59,923 nucleotides of DNA, from assembly GCA_023386235.1 (NCBI GenBank), contig JAEWKC010000044.1, positions 1 to 59,923 on the forward strand. Direction: 5' to 3'. This DNA is from Bacteroidota bacterium (GTDB taxonomy: Bacteria; Bacteroidota; Bacteroidia; Chitinophagales; Chitinophagaceae). Made by a program: the position numbers and the translations under genes. The notes under the pieces were generated by a model. It was not told where the DNA came from. It did not search any database and saw only the letters and a list, made by a program, of their open reading frames with translations. Below are positions 59,515 to 59,923 of the stretch, piece after piece. Each line of letters begins with the position of its first letter. Position 1 is the stretch's first letter.

Positions 59515-59923
59515 TGCTCCGTTATTCCTGCATATTATTTTTCCTATTCTTTTTGCTGTCGGTAAAAAAAACTTTTGCAAGTACTGATAGTGATGTTGAT
59601 GTCATCCTCAACCGCCATAAGGAATTTTTGCTTAAACAGGGCTCTGACGGGGAAAACAATGTGCCAGAAATAGTAGCGTCCTTTGACCTTCAAAAAAAAA
59701 GATGGAATACTATAGACTATGGAGATAATCAGCGGGCAGCCTGGCGCGTATCAGACCATCTGAGAAACACAAAAGAGCTGGCGGTTCATTGGTCAGACCC
59801 AAAATCACAATGGTATAAAAATCAAAAGATTTTCCAGATTATAATAAACGCATTGGATAACTGGGCCCTGCATAAATATCAAAATCCTAATTGGTGGCAT
59901 AACGAAATTGGGGTACCGCAACT
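59514..59923 (+). CDS. PL8-like polysaccharide lyase, 3' truncated by window edge
   Basis: The final 410 bases encode the N-terminal 136 residues of a secreted protein that runs off the window. It starts with ATG in the TGATG overlap with GH88, has a signal peptide (MLRYSCILFFLFFLLSVKKT, cleavage near FAS) and an alpha-helical beginning with AWRVSDHLRNTKELAVHWSD and the segment NPNWWHNEIGVPQ (124-136). NWW-x-x-EIGVP is a hallmark of polysaccharide lyase family 8 (hyaluronate, chondroitin and xanthan lyases), in the N-terminal toroid. This makes the PUL a lyase-based system. Specificity cannot be read from this part. Confidence 0.85.
   Translation, partial: MLRYSCILFFLFFLLSVKKTFASTDSDVDVILNRHKEFLLKQGSDGENNVPEIVASFDLQKKRWNTIDYGDNQRAAWRVSDHLRNTKELAVHWSDPKSQWYKNQKIFQIIINALDNWALHKYQNPNWWHNEIGVPQ

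Overview
The window comes from a member of the Bacteroidota, most likely a Sphingobacteriia/Chitinophagaceae-type bacterium. The signs are a SusC/SusD pair, promoters of the TTTG / TAnnTTTG type, DUF2851, DUF4286 and ribosomal protein THX genes, SPII lipoproteins of the SusD kind, and moderate to low G+C. All family assignments come from reading motifs in the translated sequence; no database search was run.

Region 1 (1-28347) is one long surface-polysaccharide locus, all on the + strand. It starts inside a nucleotide-sugar dehydrogenase gene. It then carries rfbA, a four-helix-bundle gene, rfbC and rfbB (no rfbD is seen), separated by blocks of composite palindromic repeats. An AT-rich core follows (about 5.1-16.8 kb): a DegT aminotransferase, a PglD-like acyltransferase, a CBS-domain nucleotidyltransferase, glycosyltransferases, a Wzx flippase, a secreted DUF6067-like hydrolase and a Wzy polymerase. 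The next part has higher G+C: CapE, a WxcM-like cupin, CapF and CapG (UDP-L-FucNAc synthesis), a WbuB-like transferase, a WbpV/WreQ-like reductase, a CapD/PglF-type dehydratase, a monotopic phosphoglycosyl transferase (the likely initiating enzyme), two more glycosyltransferases and ManC. Together this is a Wzx/Wzy-type capsule, O-antigen or exopolysaccharide pathway; export and chain-length genes (Wza, Wzc, Wzz) must lie elsewhere.

Region 2 (28361-45613) is mostly housekeeping: a serine hydrolase, a Gfo/Idh/MocA oxidoreductase, a LOG-family protein, exonuclease III, DUF4286, HU, ribosomal protein THX (43 codons), a methyltransferase, a MutS2-like ATPase lacking the Smr domain, YccF, DUF2851, Ndk, ClpB, a PIF1-like helicase, a GT2 enzyme and a small membrane protein. 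Several intrinsic terminators and promoters are clear. tRNA-Gly(GCC) and tRNA-Leu(UAA) follow at 45695-45899.

Region 3 (46242-59923) is a polysaccharide utilisation locus around a LacI-type regulator. Leftward: lacI-type gene, kduD, kduI, an NTF2-like gene and DUF4861. Rightward: SusC, SusD, a DUF3823 lipoprotein, a GH125 alpha-mannosidase, a GH88 unsaturated uronyl hydrolase, and the start of a PL8-type polysaccharide lyase cut by the window edge. Lyase, GH88, KduI and KduD form a chain from polymer to 2-keto-3-deoxygluconate. The added alpha-mannosidase suggests a substrate with both uronic acid and alpha-mannose, for example xanthan-like or glucuronomannan glycans. Two operator-like sites resembling TGTAAACGTTTACA lie in the divergent promoter region. 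This locus is the best candidate for new biology in the window.
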